In this document: positions 51,156-60,633 of the stretch, piece by piece
Position numbering within the stretch: the first letter of the stretch is position 1
Layout: every line of letters begins with the position of its first letter
From: Lachnospiraceae bacterium
Lineage (GTDB): Bacteria > Bacillota > Clostridia > Lachnospirales > Lachnospiraceae
Length of the DNA: 64,000 bases
Assembly: GCA_021202635.1 (NCBI GenBank)
Contig: JAJQCQ010000013.1
Coordinates: 1 to 64,000, forward strand
Direction of reading: 5' to 3'
Notes under the pieces: model-generated
Databases searched by the model: none
Seen by the model: the letters and a program-made list of their open reading frames with translations, nothing else
Told to the model about the DNA's origin: nothing
Translations under genes and position numbers: made by a program

Positions 51156-51812
51156 TCATTCGGCAATCTGCCGCAGTATCTCCAGTGACTTGAATTTACG
51201 GTCAATTGAAATACTGTTATAATGATCCTGCACCCGACGGAATTCCGCAAAGACCTCCGGCTGTAATGTGAATCGATACAGCTTCTGCACCGGTGCGTGT
51301 ATCACATAAGAAATCGCATAACGCGTGGATTCCTGCAGAGACGGATCCGATGCCGTTTCATAGGGATATTCCCCGTTTTGTACCATTGCTTTCATCTCAA
51401 AAGTACAGCGAATCAGCTCATTGTCCGGCTCCGGCTTCGGCAGCGCGCGCAGGGTCGCATACAGCAGGTTCAGCATCTGCGAGGCATCTAGGTTTTCTCT
51501 CGTATAATAGTCCGCAAGCTCCATAAAATAGCAGGCGTAGCAGGAGGCCACAATGTCTTCGCGCACCTCGCGGAAGAAATCAGAAATCTCTGCCTGCACA
51601 AGCGTATAGGCATTTCTTCCCTCATAGACCGTAAAGGTGCCAAGCGCGAATGGGGTCGCCGCCGCCAGCAGCGGACTGTTGGGTTTGCGGGCGCCCCGCG
51701 CAAATGAAGTGATTTTCCCCCGTTCTCTGGTCAGAAGGATGGTCCGCTTATCGTACTCCCCCGCAGGTACGGCCGAAAGCACCATGCCTGTTACTTTCAA
51801 AGGGTCGCTCAT
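51156..51812 (-). CDS. recO: DNA repair protein RecO
   Basis: A recombination mediator that helps load RecA, 218 residues and thus slightly short for the family (about 240). The N-terminal OB fold shows VTGMVLSAVPAGEYDKRTILLTRERGKITSFARGARKPNSPL. The helical C-terminus is truncated near EILRQIAE. The zinc-finger cysteines of some RecO proteins are not seen. A GTG two codons upstream (51818) is an alternative start. It follows era by about 20 bp. Confidence 0.88.
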   Translation of the reverse strand: MSDPLKVTGMVLSAVPAGEYDKRTILLTRERGKITSFARGARKPNSPLLAAATPFALGTFTVYEGRNAYTLVQAEISDFFREVREDIVASCYACYFMELADYYTRENLDASQMLNLLYATLRALPKPEPDNELIRCTFEMKAMVQNGEYPYETASDPSLQESTRYAISYVIHAPVQKLYRFTLQPEVFAEFRRVQDHYNSISIDRKFKSLEILRQIAE

Positions 51813-51834
51813 TGTCACGCCATCCTTTCCGGAA

Positions 51835-52962
51835 TTATCCCAACTCTGTCTTATCGTAACCGAAATTTTTGATCATATAATCACTGTCGCGCCAGTCCTT
51901 TTTTACCTTCACCCAGAGCTGAAGATTGACTGGTTCTTCCAGCATCTGCTCAATTTCATAGCGCGCCTGCGAGCCAATTTTGCGCAGCATCGCACCCTGT
52001 TTGCCAATTACCATACCCTTGTGAGACTCTTTTTCACAGATAATCGTTGCTTCAATATCCATGATCCAGTCCGAGTTTTCACGCACATCCACCTCTGCCT
52101 GTGCGCGACGGCCAAGAGTGCCGTCCTGACCTGTCGTGTCCGCGCCGGCCTGCTCTTCTGACACTTTGCCATCTGCGTTTGTCTGGTTTGCCGCCTGTGA
52201 CTTCCCGCTTCTTCCCTCATGAATATGTTCGTGGCGGTGTTTCTTACGCACGGCGTCCGCCCGCTTCTCCCGGTGCTTCTGGCTGCCTGCAGGCCGCTCC
52301 TTCATGACTTCGATCGATACCGCGATCCCATGCGGGATCTCTTCTTCCATGCAGCGCAGGGTTTTCTCCCGGATCAGCTCCGCTACAATCTGCTTCTGCG
52401 GCTGGTCAGTCACAGTATCGTCGTCATAGTACTTCGGTCCATACGGAAGACAACGGAAAATCGCGCTGATCACCTCATCCATATGCAGTCCGCGCAGCGC
52501 GCAGACCGGTATCACGGCATCAAAGTCCAAAAGCCTGCGGTAAACGTCCAGATAGCGTGGAATCTCCTTTTTTTCCACCGTATCCATCTTATTCAAAATC
52601 AGGATGACCGGAATCTTCAGGCTGCGGAGCATCTGCGCAATGTGCTGATCGCCTCCGCCGATGGTGTTGGCCGGCTCCACCAGCCACAAAACAACATCCA
52701 CCTCCCGCAGCGTCGACTCCGCCGCCGTCACCATATATTCGCCCAGCTTATTTTTCGCTTTGTGGATTCCAGGCGTATCCAGAAAAATAATCTGTCCCCG
52801 TTCGGAGGTATAAACGGTCTGGATCCGATTTCGCGTTGTCTGCGGCTTATTTGACGTAATTGCAATCTTCTGGCCGATCAAATGGTTCATCAGTGTCGAT
52901 TTTCCAACGTTCGGCCGTCCAATCAGGGTCACAAAGCCCGATTTAAAATTTGCGTTTTCCAT
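51835..52962 (-). CDS. era: GTPase Era with a long insertion
   Basis: A 16S rRNA-binding GTPase for small-subunit assembly. G1 is GRPNVGKST, G3 DTPG and G4 NKMD; the KH domain has the GKQG loop at about 320. It has 375 residues against about 300 usually. The extra ~75 residues (about 222-296) are charged and low in complexity (REKRADAVRKKHRHEHIHEG and similar) and split the GTPase-KH junction. It lies within an M16C protease-era-recO order common in Lachnospiraceae. Confidence 0.94.
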   Translation of the reverse strand: MENANFKSGFVTLIGRPNVGKSTLMNHLIGQKIAITSNKPQTTRNRIQTVYTSERGQIIFLDTPGIHKAKNKLGEYMVTAAESTLREVDVVLWLVEPANTIGGGDQHIAQMLRSLKIPVILILNKMDTVEKKEIPRYLDVYRRLLDFDAVIPVCALRGLHMDEVISAIFRCLPYGPKYYDDDTVTDQPQKQIVAELIREKTLRCMEEEIPHGIAVSIEVMKERPAGSQKHREKRADAVRKKHRHEHIHEGRSGKSQAANQTNADGKVSEEQAGADTTGQDGTLGRRAQAEVDVRENSDWIMDIEATIICEKESHKGMVIGKQGAMLRKIGSQARYEIEQMLEEPVNLQLWVKVKKDWRDSDYMIKNFGYDKTELG

Positions 52963-52970
52963 GCTGCTCC

Positions 52971-55900
52971 TTACTCAGTATCTGCTCCGGCGAGCGGCCT
53001 GACAGAACCAAACAGCTCCGCCGCCCCCTTTATTTTCTCCTCATTTCCGACTACGCAGATGGCCTCTGCGTCAAGAATACTCTGTACAAGCGGTGCCAGC
53101 GCGCGGATCTGCTCCGGCGTAGCAGACAGAACCTCATCCCTCTCCCGCTGTACTTCCTCTTCTGTAATCCCCGTGAAATACGCGTTCAGAGAACGGGACC
53201 CCTTCATTGCCGGAGTCAGCGGGGTATCCATATCGCTGATCGCTCCGATCACATACTTCGTCATCTCGCGCTCATCCGCATCAAACGCACGCAGATAAGC
53301 CGGAACCCCTTCAAACACTTTATTTGTCCCGCCCAGATGCGGATCCCGGTATGAGACAAAGAAGGAATCGCCTCTTCGCTGGAACGAGCACATACATCCG
53401 TATGCACCGCCCTTTACGCGGATATTTACCCACAGATATTCATAGCTCATCAGCACCTTCAGAATCTGCAGCGTCCCTGTATACGTAAATCCCGCAGCTT
53501 TAAAGTTCCCGGCGCGCGCTACATACTGTACCTGTCCCGGTGTCGTAAATCCTTCATTCTTCTTCTCCAGAGCAAACCTCCTGCCGGATCGTCCAATGCC
53601 GCTCTCATTTATTTCCCGGCCAGCGGTCACTTCTTTCGCCTCGCCTGCATCGGCCTTCTCCTCTGAGACAGTCGCTGTTTCCGGCAAATTCTGCACAAAC
53701 GCAGACAGCGGCATACGCAGCGCCTCCAGTCCCGCCTGATCAGAAGTCACGCTGACAAACAGGTTTTCTCTTGTAAACAATTTCCCACTGAGTGTGCGCA
53801 GCTTCTCTTTGAGCGCTTCTTTCTTCTCCTCGAAATGCTTCTCGAGGTCCGCCACCAGATCATAAAACGCAATTCCGCTCACTGCATCGTTAAATGCACA
53901 CATTTCGGACAGATAGGAAAGTGCCCGTCCGGCCGCTGCCTGATGCCCGGCGGAAGCCAGCTGCATCGACAAACGTGACTCCAGCTTTGCGATAATCTCG
54001 TAGAGGCGCTTGTCATCGTCAAACCTCGAAGTAAGAATTTCCTTCGACATCTCCAGCGCATATGGGAGTTTCTCATAGAGCACCCTGGCGCGAATCCCCA
54101 TAAAGGCTTTTACCGCGGTATCCCTTTGCCTGGTTTCAGAATCTGACTGCCCGGCGGAAGCCCTCTCCTGCGAAGGCGCGGCCGGAACGGAAAATACACT
54201 GATTCCCGCAGAAATACCGCCCGTATTCATATTGATATCATTATTCAGGTCACCGTAAGTGAAATGCTCTGTGTCTACCATGCCAAGCACTGCTTTGAGT
54301 ATGCCAAGGTATCCCAGGTCATCCACAGAAACTGCATCCGCGTCAAAGAGCAGATCCAGGTAGGAAATTCCGTTGGTAAACACATCGTGATGCAGAACCT
54401 TTGTCCCGTCCCACAGCAATTCTGTATTTTCAAAAGGTGCGGCCTTCTTTCCAATATCCGCACGAGTCAGCATCGGAAGCTTTTTCAGCTCCTCCGGCGT
54501 AGACGGAGTTTCCTGAAATTCGCGCAGTCTCCCGGTGGCTGCGATCATTTCCTCAATCTGTGCATCGCTTAAGGTTGCCTTATACGCATTGAGCATTTCG
54601 CGCAGAGCCGCGTCATTCCTTGCCGTCAGTCCGCGCTCCGGAGCAAGCGTCACCAGAGACGCATGTGTATTATCCAGCAGATATTTCTGAATCAGATCCT
54701 CAAAATAGGAGGATTCCACATGTTCACGAAGCATGGCATAAACATCCAGCTGCTTCAGATAAGAAAATGCCGCATCATCGTCATACAGCCAGCTGTCAAA
54801 CGTATCCAGCCCATAAATCAGTCCCTTCGGCGCAGAACCATAATCCGCCTCACGGAATTTAAACTCCATAGAATTGATGCCCGCGTACAGCGCTTTTTTA
54901 TCAATTCCTTCTTTTACAATCTCTTCCAGCGTCTCCCGGATCACCGCAAGGAAGCGCTCGGTATCCTCTTCATTTGCATTTTTTGCAACAATGCTCATAT
55001 ACGGCTGGTAAAGTCCGCTTCCGTAATCGCCCATGACGTCATTGCCAATCCCCGCATCCAGCAGCGCCTGTTTCAGCTTCGCGCCCGGCGCAGACAAAAG
55101 AGCATATTCCAATACTGCAAACGCATTCGAAAGCTCCACCTCCGGGCCGGTTCCAATCACCACATTCCATGTGAGGTACGTATTATTTTCCAGGTCATCC
55201 TCTTCTGAAATCGGATAGCTTCTGCGCACTCTGCGCAGTTCCCCAAACGGCTCCTGCAGCGCAATTGTCGGCATTTCGCTCTTCGCATCCTGCCCCCTGG
55301 ATGGCATAGCAAAGGCACACAGATACTCCCGGTCCAGCCAGAGCAGCCGCTCCTCAATATCCATATTTCCATAAAAATAGATATAGCTGTTCGACGGATG
55401 ATAATACTTTTTATGAAAAGCCAGAAAATCCTCATACGTCAGATCCGGAATATTCTGCGGATTGCCGCCCGAATCCACACCATAGACCGTATCCGGAAAC
55501 AGGCTGTTCATAATCTCACGCTCCAGCACATCTTCCGGGGAAGAATACGCTCCCTTCATCTCGTTGTAAACAACTCCGTTGATCTCTATTTCATCCGCCG
55601 CATCCTCCAGCTGATAGCTCCAGCCTTCCTGACGGAAAATCTGCTCGTTTCGGTAAATATTCGGATAAAATACCGCGTCCAGATAGACATCCATCAGATT
55701 ACAAAAATCCTTATCATTGCAGCTCGCAATCGGATACACGGTCTTATCCGGGTAGGTCATCGCGTTCAGGAAGGTATTCAGCGATCCCTTCACCAGCTCA
55801 ACAAATGGATCCTTCATCGGGAATTTCCGGCTTCCGCAAAGTACACTGTGCTCCATAATATGCGGCACACCGGTACTATTCGTCGGCAATGTCTTAAAGG

Positions 55901-56051
55901 CAATGTCAAACACCTTATTCTCATCCTCATTCTGAAGCACCAGAATACGCGCCCCGCTCTTTTTATGGCGAAGCAGATAACCATCCGAGTGGACATCCCC
56001 AATCCACTCATGCTGCAGCAGCTCATACTGCGGAAGTAACTCCATATTCAT
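52971..56051 (-). CDS. M16C-family zinc metalloprotease (presequence protease-like)
   Basis: A 1026-residue insulinase-superfamily peptidase of the single-chain, two-half type. The inverted zinc motif HxxEH appears as VPHIMEHSVLCGS at about residue 65, followed at the expected distance by KGSLNTFLNAMTYPDKTVYP. No signal peptide is seen. Two low-complexity stretches interrupt conserved regions (near SQERASAGQSDSETRQR and near EEKADAGEAKEVTAGREIN). It overlaps the upstream gene by ATGA. Likely intracellular peptide turnover; substrate unknown. Confidence 0.92.
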   Translation of the reverse strand: MNMELLPQYELLQHEWIGDVHSDGYLLRHKKSGARILVLQNEDENKVFDIAFKTLPTNSTGVPHIMEHSVLCGSRKFPMKDPFVELVKGSLNTFLNAMTYPDKTVYPIASCNDKDFCNLMDVYLDAVFYPNIYRNEQIFRQEGWSYQLEDAADEIEINGVVYNEMKGAYSSPEDVLEREIMNSLFPDTVYGVDSGGNPQNIPDLTYEDFLAFHKKYYHPSNSYIYFYGNMDIEERLLWLDREYLCAFAMPSRGQDAKSEMPTIALQEPFGELRRVRRSYPISEEDDLENNTYLTWNVVIGTGPEVELSNAFAVLEYALLSAPGAKLKQALLDAGIGNDVMGDYGSGLYQPYMSIVAKNANEEDTERFLAVIRETLEEIVKEGIDKKALYAGINSMEFKFREADYGSAPKGLIYGLDTFDSWLYDDDAAFSYLKQLDVYAMLREHVESSYFEDLIQKYLLDNTHASLVTLAPERGLTARNDAALREMLNAYKATLSDAQIEEMIAATGRLREFQETPSTPEELKKLPMLTRADIGKKAAPFENTELLWDGTKVLHHDVFTNGISYLDLLFDADAVSVDDLGYLGILKAVLGMVDTEHFTYGDLNNDINMNTGGISAGISVFSVPAAPSQERASAGQSDSETRQRDTAVKAFMGIRARVLYEKLPYALEMSKEILTSRFDDDKRLYEIIAKLESRLSMQLASAGHQAAAGRALSYLSEMCAFNDAVSGIAFYDLVADLEKHFEEKKEALKEKLRTLSGKLFTRENLFVSVTSDQAGLEALRMPLSAFVQNLPETATVSEEKADAGEAKEVTAGREINESGIGRSGRRFALEKKNEGFTTPGQVQYVARAGNFKAAGFTYTGTLQILKVLMSYEYLWVNIRVKGGAYGCMCSFQRRGDSFFVSYRDPHLGGTNKVFEGVPAYLRAFDADEREMTKYVIGAISDMDTPLTPAMKGSRSLNAYFTGITEEEVQRERDEVLSATPEQIRALAPLVQSILDAEAICVVGNEEKIKGAAELFGSVRPLAGADTE

Positions 56052-56800
56052 ATCATTTTTCCTTCTTTCTTTTCTTTATGATTTTTCGCAATTCCTGCCC
56101 GGCGCAATCGCCTGTACAGCACCCCTGTCAGTATTCCACCCAGGAACAAAAATAATAAAATTGCCGCGGCACAGTGCGCAAAAAACGCATCTGGTAAAAT
56201 CAGAATCACCGGGTCTGTGACCGGGTCAAACAGCCAGTAATCATTCTGAAAAAAAATCTCATGGAAACGGGTAAAAAAAGAATCCCAGTTCACAGCCGCC
56301 AGAATTCCCAGGACAACCGGAATCGCGAATGTAAAAACAGACAGCAGCTTCAGCGCTTCCATATTCGCTGCAAGCCGGGAGCTCTGATTTTTTTCTTTCT
56401 TCTCCGATGGTTTTCTTTTCGAAAATCCCTTACGCCAGACGAATGCCGCCACGCAAAACATTGCCAGAATCACACCCGTCGCGAGAAACGTCACCTGCAG
56501 CGCCACAAAAATCCGCTTTACTTCTCTGAAATGTGTCGCTGCGTTTTCTGACATTGGAAAATCCGGAAACTCCAGCTCATCCACGCCTTTGATCAGCAGA
56601 TTATAATCAATCAGCGCGTCATAATTCGCCCGGATCACTTCCTCCGAATAACCAGTCTCGCTCTCCAGATTCAGGTATCCAATATCAAAATAATAAATCT
56701 CACGCAGATTCAATACCAGAGTCACGGAAAAGCCAGTCAAAAACAGGAACCCCGCCAGCGCCAGCAAAAGATTGCCCAACGTCAGAGTTTTTTCTTTCAT
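56048..56800 (-). CDS. TIGR01906 family integral membrane protein
   Basis: 250 residues with four spans; ends and spacing fit the DUF1461/TIGR01906 family of Lachnospiraceae (GFSVTLVLNLREIYYFDIGYL; NYDALIDYNLLIKGVDELEFPDFPMS; HFREVKRIF; NWDSFFTRFHEIFFQNDYWLFDP). The function of the family is unknown. It forms an operon with the M16C protease gene. Confidence 0.87.
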   Translation of the reverse strand: MKEKTLTLGNLLLALAGFLFLTGFSVTLVLNLREIYYFDIGYLNLESETGYSEEVIRANYDALIDYNLLIKGVDELEFPDFPMSENAATHFREVKRIFVALQVTFLATGVILAMFCVAAFVWRKGFSKRKPSEKKEKNQSSRLAANMEALKLLSVFTFAIPVVLGILAAVNWDSFFTRFHEIFFQNDYWLFDPVTDPVILILPDAFFAHCAAAILLFLFLGGILTGVLYRRLRRAGIAKNHKEKKEGKMI

Positions 56801-56925
56801 GCTGCACTTCCTTTCTGTCCGTCTCCAAACCTTTCTGTCCCTGAAACCTTCCGTATCGGTTTTCGCTCCGCTGCCAATGCCATCTCCCGGTTATAGTATC
56901 ACAAAATAATTCTCTTGTAAAACAG

Positions 56926-56964
56926 AAATCGGACAGAATGCATACACACATTCTGTCCGATTTT
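56926..56964. terminator. Terminator after the repeat-rich surface protein
   Basis: AAATCGGACAGAATG and CATTCTGTCCGATTT form a perfect 15-bp stem with an 8-nt loop, followed by T on both strands. It lies 125 bases after the surface-protein stop. Confidence 0.85.
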
Positions 56965-57088
56965 CTAAACCTCTACGCGGTCATTCGTTTTCTGTCTTTC
57001 CAGGAATTTCAGCCGTCTCTGCGAACCGCGTCCCGGCAAGATTCCGTTACTGCCGTCTCTGCAGGAGTAATCCGATCGGCGCGAGTCC

Positions 57089-60001
57089 TTATCTCTCATT
57101 TTTTCTTCTGCGGATAAATACCACCAGCAGAATGACAAAGATCAGGCATGCTACAACCGCCACCGCCGCTACTGCAAAAAGCGGAGTCGAATCGCCAGTC
57201 TCAACGGATTCAAGCGAGGTCACAATATTAAATGTGACTGAGGTTGTGGAGGTCGTACCATCCGCCACCCAGGAGCTTCCGTCATAGACCTGTCTTGCAA
57301 AGGTCACATTCAGTGTATATTCCCCGGTCGACTTGATCGACATCGATGTCTCATACGGAGAAGAAGACCAGGTATTAGAAACATTGCCGATCGAATATCC
57401 GGTCGGTACAAAGCGAATGTCGCCCGGATTCGGATTGGTATTGGACATGCCGGCGCCCACCGGTGTAAAGGTCAGCTTCTCATTCGCCACATAGGACCCG
57501 CCTGACGTAATACCGCTGATATAGTTATCCGATGCGGTCGGTCCATCCTCATAAGAAGCTGAAACAGTCACATCACTGGCTGGCATTGTAAAGGTGGTCG
57601 TTGCTCTGGATGCGTCCGCGAACGTCACATTCCCGCTTGTCGCTGTCCATGTACTGAATTCCATACCGCTCGCAGGATAATTCGAGGTAATGGTAACTGT
57701 GTCGCCATAGTAATAATAGCTCTGGCTGCTGCTGCCGTTTTCAACTGTAACCGCATACTGCACCTGCTTATAAACTGCCGTCAGAGTCACATCCGCAGCC
57801 GGCATTGTGAACGTCGTCACAGAAGCGGATGCGTCTGTAAGAGTCACATTCTGCGTATCTGCCGTCCAGTAATCAAACGCATAACCCGCAGCCGGTTCAG
57901 CAGCTGTGATCGTAATCACGGTACCCGCAACGCTCTCCGTATAGTCAGCAGTACCATTTGTGAGGGTAATACTGTACGTCACACCCGTATAGTTTGCCAC
58001 AAAGGTCATATTCTCTGTAACGGTCACCGTAACCGTGGAGGAAGCTGCATCCTCGCCAAGGTCATACGCGCCGTCATTGACCGTCCAGCCGGAGAATTCC
58101 TCTCCGTTCGCACTCGCATTTGCTGTCACAGTCACCTGTGTGCCTTCCTCATAGGAATGCTCGGTGTAAGAGCCGTCCAGCAGTCCGTTGGAAACCTTCA
58201 CTGTATAAGTATTCGGAAGGCTTACATAAACCGCCGTAACTTCCACGTCGCCATCCGGCATCGTAAAGGTGGTCGTCGCTGAAGTCTCATTCGCGAACGT
58301 CACCGCCGTCGAGCCGGTACTCGACCAGTGATCAAACTCCATTCCATCCGGCGCCGTCTCAGCGGCAATGCTCACAGTACTGCCATACTCAAACGTACCG
58401 GTCGTCGCTCCTGAACCAGTCGTACCGCTGACTACCGTCACTGTATGTGTAGCCACATCAAAAATCGAAGAGAGAGAAACCTCTCCTGCCGGCATCGTGA
58501 ACGTCCATGTTCCATCGCCGGCTGCGCTCAGGGTAATCGCCGCATCGTTCGTAATCATCCAGCTGGAAAATACCGTCCCGGTGGAAGCTGCCGGCTGCGC
58601 GACTGTCACCGTGTCGCCAGCCGCGTAATTGCCAACGAGTGTTCCATCCACCGTCACCGCATAAGTCACCGCCGGTGTCTGCGTCTCGGACTCTGTCGCC
58701 GTCGTCTCAGACTCCGTCGCGGCCGTTTCAGAAGCGGTGGTTTCATCGGTCACGTCAATCACCACAATCTCATCCGAGCCATCGGCTGTATCCGCTGCCG
58801 CAGCTGTCTCCGTCGCCGCCATTGCATAGCTGCCCAGGATCGTCACATCCGCTGATGGCATCGTAAAAGTGATCGTCTGCTGCGTCAGGTCATCTAACGC
58901 CACATTCAGGGACGCCACATACCAGGATGAGAAGGTATAGCCGTCCAACTCCTCCGCAGTCAGCGTAACCGTATCGCCTTCCGCATAAGTATAAGTTTCT
59001 GTTTTCGCGTAATCATCCGCGCCTGTATCATAATTCACTGTCAGAGTCAGATAATTGATCTCTGCTGTGGCAACTGCATCCTCACCGATCACAACCACCT
59101 CTGCGGAAGCCGCAGAAGTATCCGCTGCCGTATCGGAACTGTCTGCATCTGCAGTGGTATCTGACGAATCGACAACCGTCACGTCGGAGCTGTCCGCTGT
59201 CGTTGTGTCAGCTGCAGCGTCAGCATCCGTTTCCACATTCTCATCGGCGGCAGCTGTGCCATCCTCTGCGGCTGCGTCAGCGTCTTCGCCTCCATCCTCC
59301 GCCACTTCTGCATTTTCTTCCGTCACCTCGGTGTCTTCCACAGCGCTCTCCTGATAGGTCGCAGTAACCGTAAGCTTCGTACCAGGCATGGTGATAGTCG
59401 TCTCAGAACTGGACGGATCTGCAATCACCACATCGTCCTCCGAATCGATCACCCATTCCGCAAAGACATATCCCTCATCCGGCTCCGCTGCCGTAATTGT
59501 CACAGTCTCGCCACTCTGATAATACGCCACATCCTTCTCCGGATCCTCTTCCGTCATCGCGGCTTTCTCTTCCTCCGTGAGCGTATAGTGATTCTCTGTC
59601 GTCGCCCCCTGATCCGATGTCCACGCGGACACGGATGTGCCATCAGCCACGGTCAGCACATAACCGGCCGGGGTCAGCTGGATCGAGGCGGGAGAAGTAA
59701 CGGAACCATCCTCCGCAACCACAGCCTCCGTATAAGTCACCAGATAAGCCGTGTCCTTGTCGGAAGAATTTGTCCAGGTGCCATTCTCCGCGCTGAGTGT
59801 TCCCTCTTCTGTCGTAATCGTAATCACCGTACCATCCGCAATCCCTGTCAGGCTGTCGCCCGGGAAGAGCACGGTCTTCTGCTCACTCGTGCTCACTGCG
59901 GAGGCTTCATAAGAAGTCGCTGCCATCACCTGTGCCGCCGGAACACACCCCATCACGCAGCAAAGCAGCAGGCTCAGAATCTTTCTCTGCATTTTTTTCA
60001 T
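57089..60001 (-). CDS. Large secreted protein with seven InlB-type B-repeats
   Basis: 970 residues. It has a signal peptide (MKKMQRKILSLLLCCVMG to QVMAA) and an acidic Ala/Asp/Thr linker at about 215-310. At least seven ~75-residue repeats follow the pattern FxxW-x(15-20)-TFTMP-x-DVTVTA-Y, as in TTFTMPAADVTLTAVY and TTFTMPASDVTVSASY. This is the divergent InlB B-repeat/bacterial-repeat fold. A C-terminal span (AAVAVVACLIFVILLVVFI) and RRRKNER tail anchor it, but no LPXTG motif is seen. Codons ACC, GTC and GCC dominate. A surface adhesin or S-layer-like role is guessed from the fold only. Confidence 0.85.
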   Translation of the reverse strand: MKKMQRKILSLLLCCVMGCVPAAQVMAATSYEASAVSTSEQKTVLFPGDSLTGIADGTVITITTEEGTLSAENGTWTNSSDKDTAYLVTYTEAVVAEDGSVTSPASIQLTPAGYVLTVADGTSVSAWTSDQGATTENHYTLTEEEKAAMTEEDPEKDVAYYQSGETVTITAAEPDEGYVFAEWVIDSEDDVVIADPSSSETTITMPGTKLTVTATYQESAVEDTEVTEENAEVAEDGGEDADAAAEDGTAAADENVETDADAAADTTTADSSDVTVVDSSDTTADADSSDTAADTSAASAEVVVIGEDAVATAEINYLTLTVNYDTGADDYAKTETYTYAEGDTVTLTAEELDGYTFSSWYVASLNVALDDLTQQTITFTMPSADVTILGSYAMAATETAAAADTADGSDEIVVIDVTDETTASETAATESETTATESETQTPAVTYAVTVDGTLVGNYAAGDTVTVAQPAASTGTVFSSWMITNDAAITLSAAGDGTWTFTMPAGEVSLSSIFDVATHTVTVVSGTTGSGATTGTFEYGSTVSIAAETAPDGMEFDHWSSTGSTAVTFANETSATTTFTMPDGDVEVTAVYVSLPNTYTVKVSNGLLDGSYTEHSYEEGTQVTVTANASANGEEFSGWTVNDGAYDLGEDAASSTVTVTVTENMTFVANYTGVTYSITLTNGTADYTESVAGTVITITAAEPAAGYAFDYWTADTQNVTLTDASASVTTFTMPAADVTLTAVYKQVQYAVTVENGSSSQSYYYYGDTVTITSNYPASGMEFSTWTATSGNVTFADASRATTTFTMPASDVTVSASYEDGPTASDNYISGITSGGSYVANEKLTFTPVGAGMSNTNPNPGDIRFVPTGYSIGNVSNTWSSSPYETSMSIKSTGEYTLNVTFARQVYDGSSWVADGTTSTTSVTFNIVTSLESVETGDSTPLFAVAAVAVVACLIFVILLVVFIRRRKNER

Positions 60002-60060
60002 AGTATACCCCTACCTTTCGTCTCATTTCATGCAAATTGTTTGGCATTTGAGATACTGCG

Positions 60061-60069
60061 ATTATAGCA
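60061..60069 (-). promoter_or_regulatory. Extended -10 promoter of the surface-protein gene
   Basis: Minus strand TGCTATAAT, with a weak TTTGTT-type -35 17 bases upstream. About 60 bases ahead of the start codon. Confidence 0.6.
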
Positions 60070-60129
60070 TAGCGGTCTGGAAAACAAATGATGGTTTTTC
60101 TGTGATTTTCTTAAGAAATGGTTAAAATG

Positions 60130-60511
60130 TAAGCGGGACGATAAGCCGGGTTCTGTCGTGGGTGATCATCTATCCAGGCCTGTCGTTGCCGACAGGCTCG
60201 AGCGACCTACCTGAGGCTGACGGGCCGTCTGCTCCTTCTCCCGGACACGCCGGAAAGCATGGATTTCGCCTCGTTGCGGTCTTGCTTCGGATGGGGTTTA
60301 CATATGCCGTCTCTGTTGCCAGATACGCGGTAGTCTCTTGCACTGCCCTTCCACCCTTACCGGCCCGAAGGCCGGCGGTTCATTTCTGTTGCACTGTCCC
60401 TGGAGTCGCCTCCGCCGGACGTTATCCGGCATCCCTGCCCTGTGAAGCCCGGACTTTCCTCGTCTGGTGTCTTTCAACTTCTGCCAGCCGCGATCACCTG
60501 TCCCACTTACG
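60130..60511 (-). ncRNA. rnpB: RNase P RNA, bacterial class A
   Basis: The catalytic RNA that cuts tRNA 5' leaders. On the minus strand I recognise GAGGAAAGTCCGGGCTTC near the 5' end, ACAGTGCAACAGAAA in the middle, and GACAGAACCCGGCTTATC near the 3' end, the universally conserved blocks of RNase P RNA. The length of about 380 nt and the order fit class A. The 5' end is set by the promoter at 60518-60546; the 3' end is approximate. ORF-track lines across it are non-coding. Confidence 0.95.
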
Positions 60512-60517
60512 TGGCGT

Positions 60518-60546
60518 ATTCTATCACATTCTTTCTTTTTTGGCAA
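60518..60546 (-). promoter_or_regulatory. rnpB promoter
   Basis: Minus strand TTGCCA, 17-bp spacer, TAGAAT, placed so that transcription starts just before the RNase P RNA 5' end. Confidence 0.85.
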
Positions 60547-60633
60547 CCGCCCGGAGCGGTATCGAACGGCAGGCAGACTCAACATTTTCGCCCGACCCCG
60601 CAGCAAGTGCGTGGTGTGAGTCTGACCAGTAAC

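Noticed and set aside
60162-60632. 156-residue ORF across the RNase P RNA
   Set aside because: The DNA carries all conserved RNase P RNA blocks on the other strand; the ORF is incidental.
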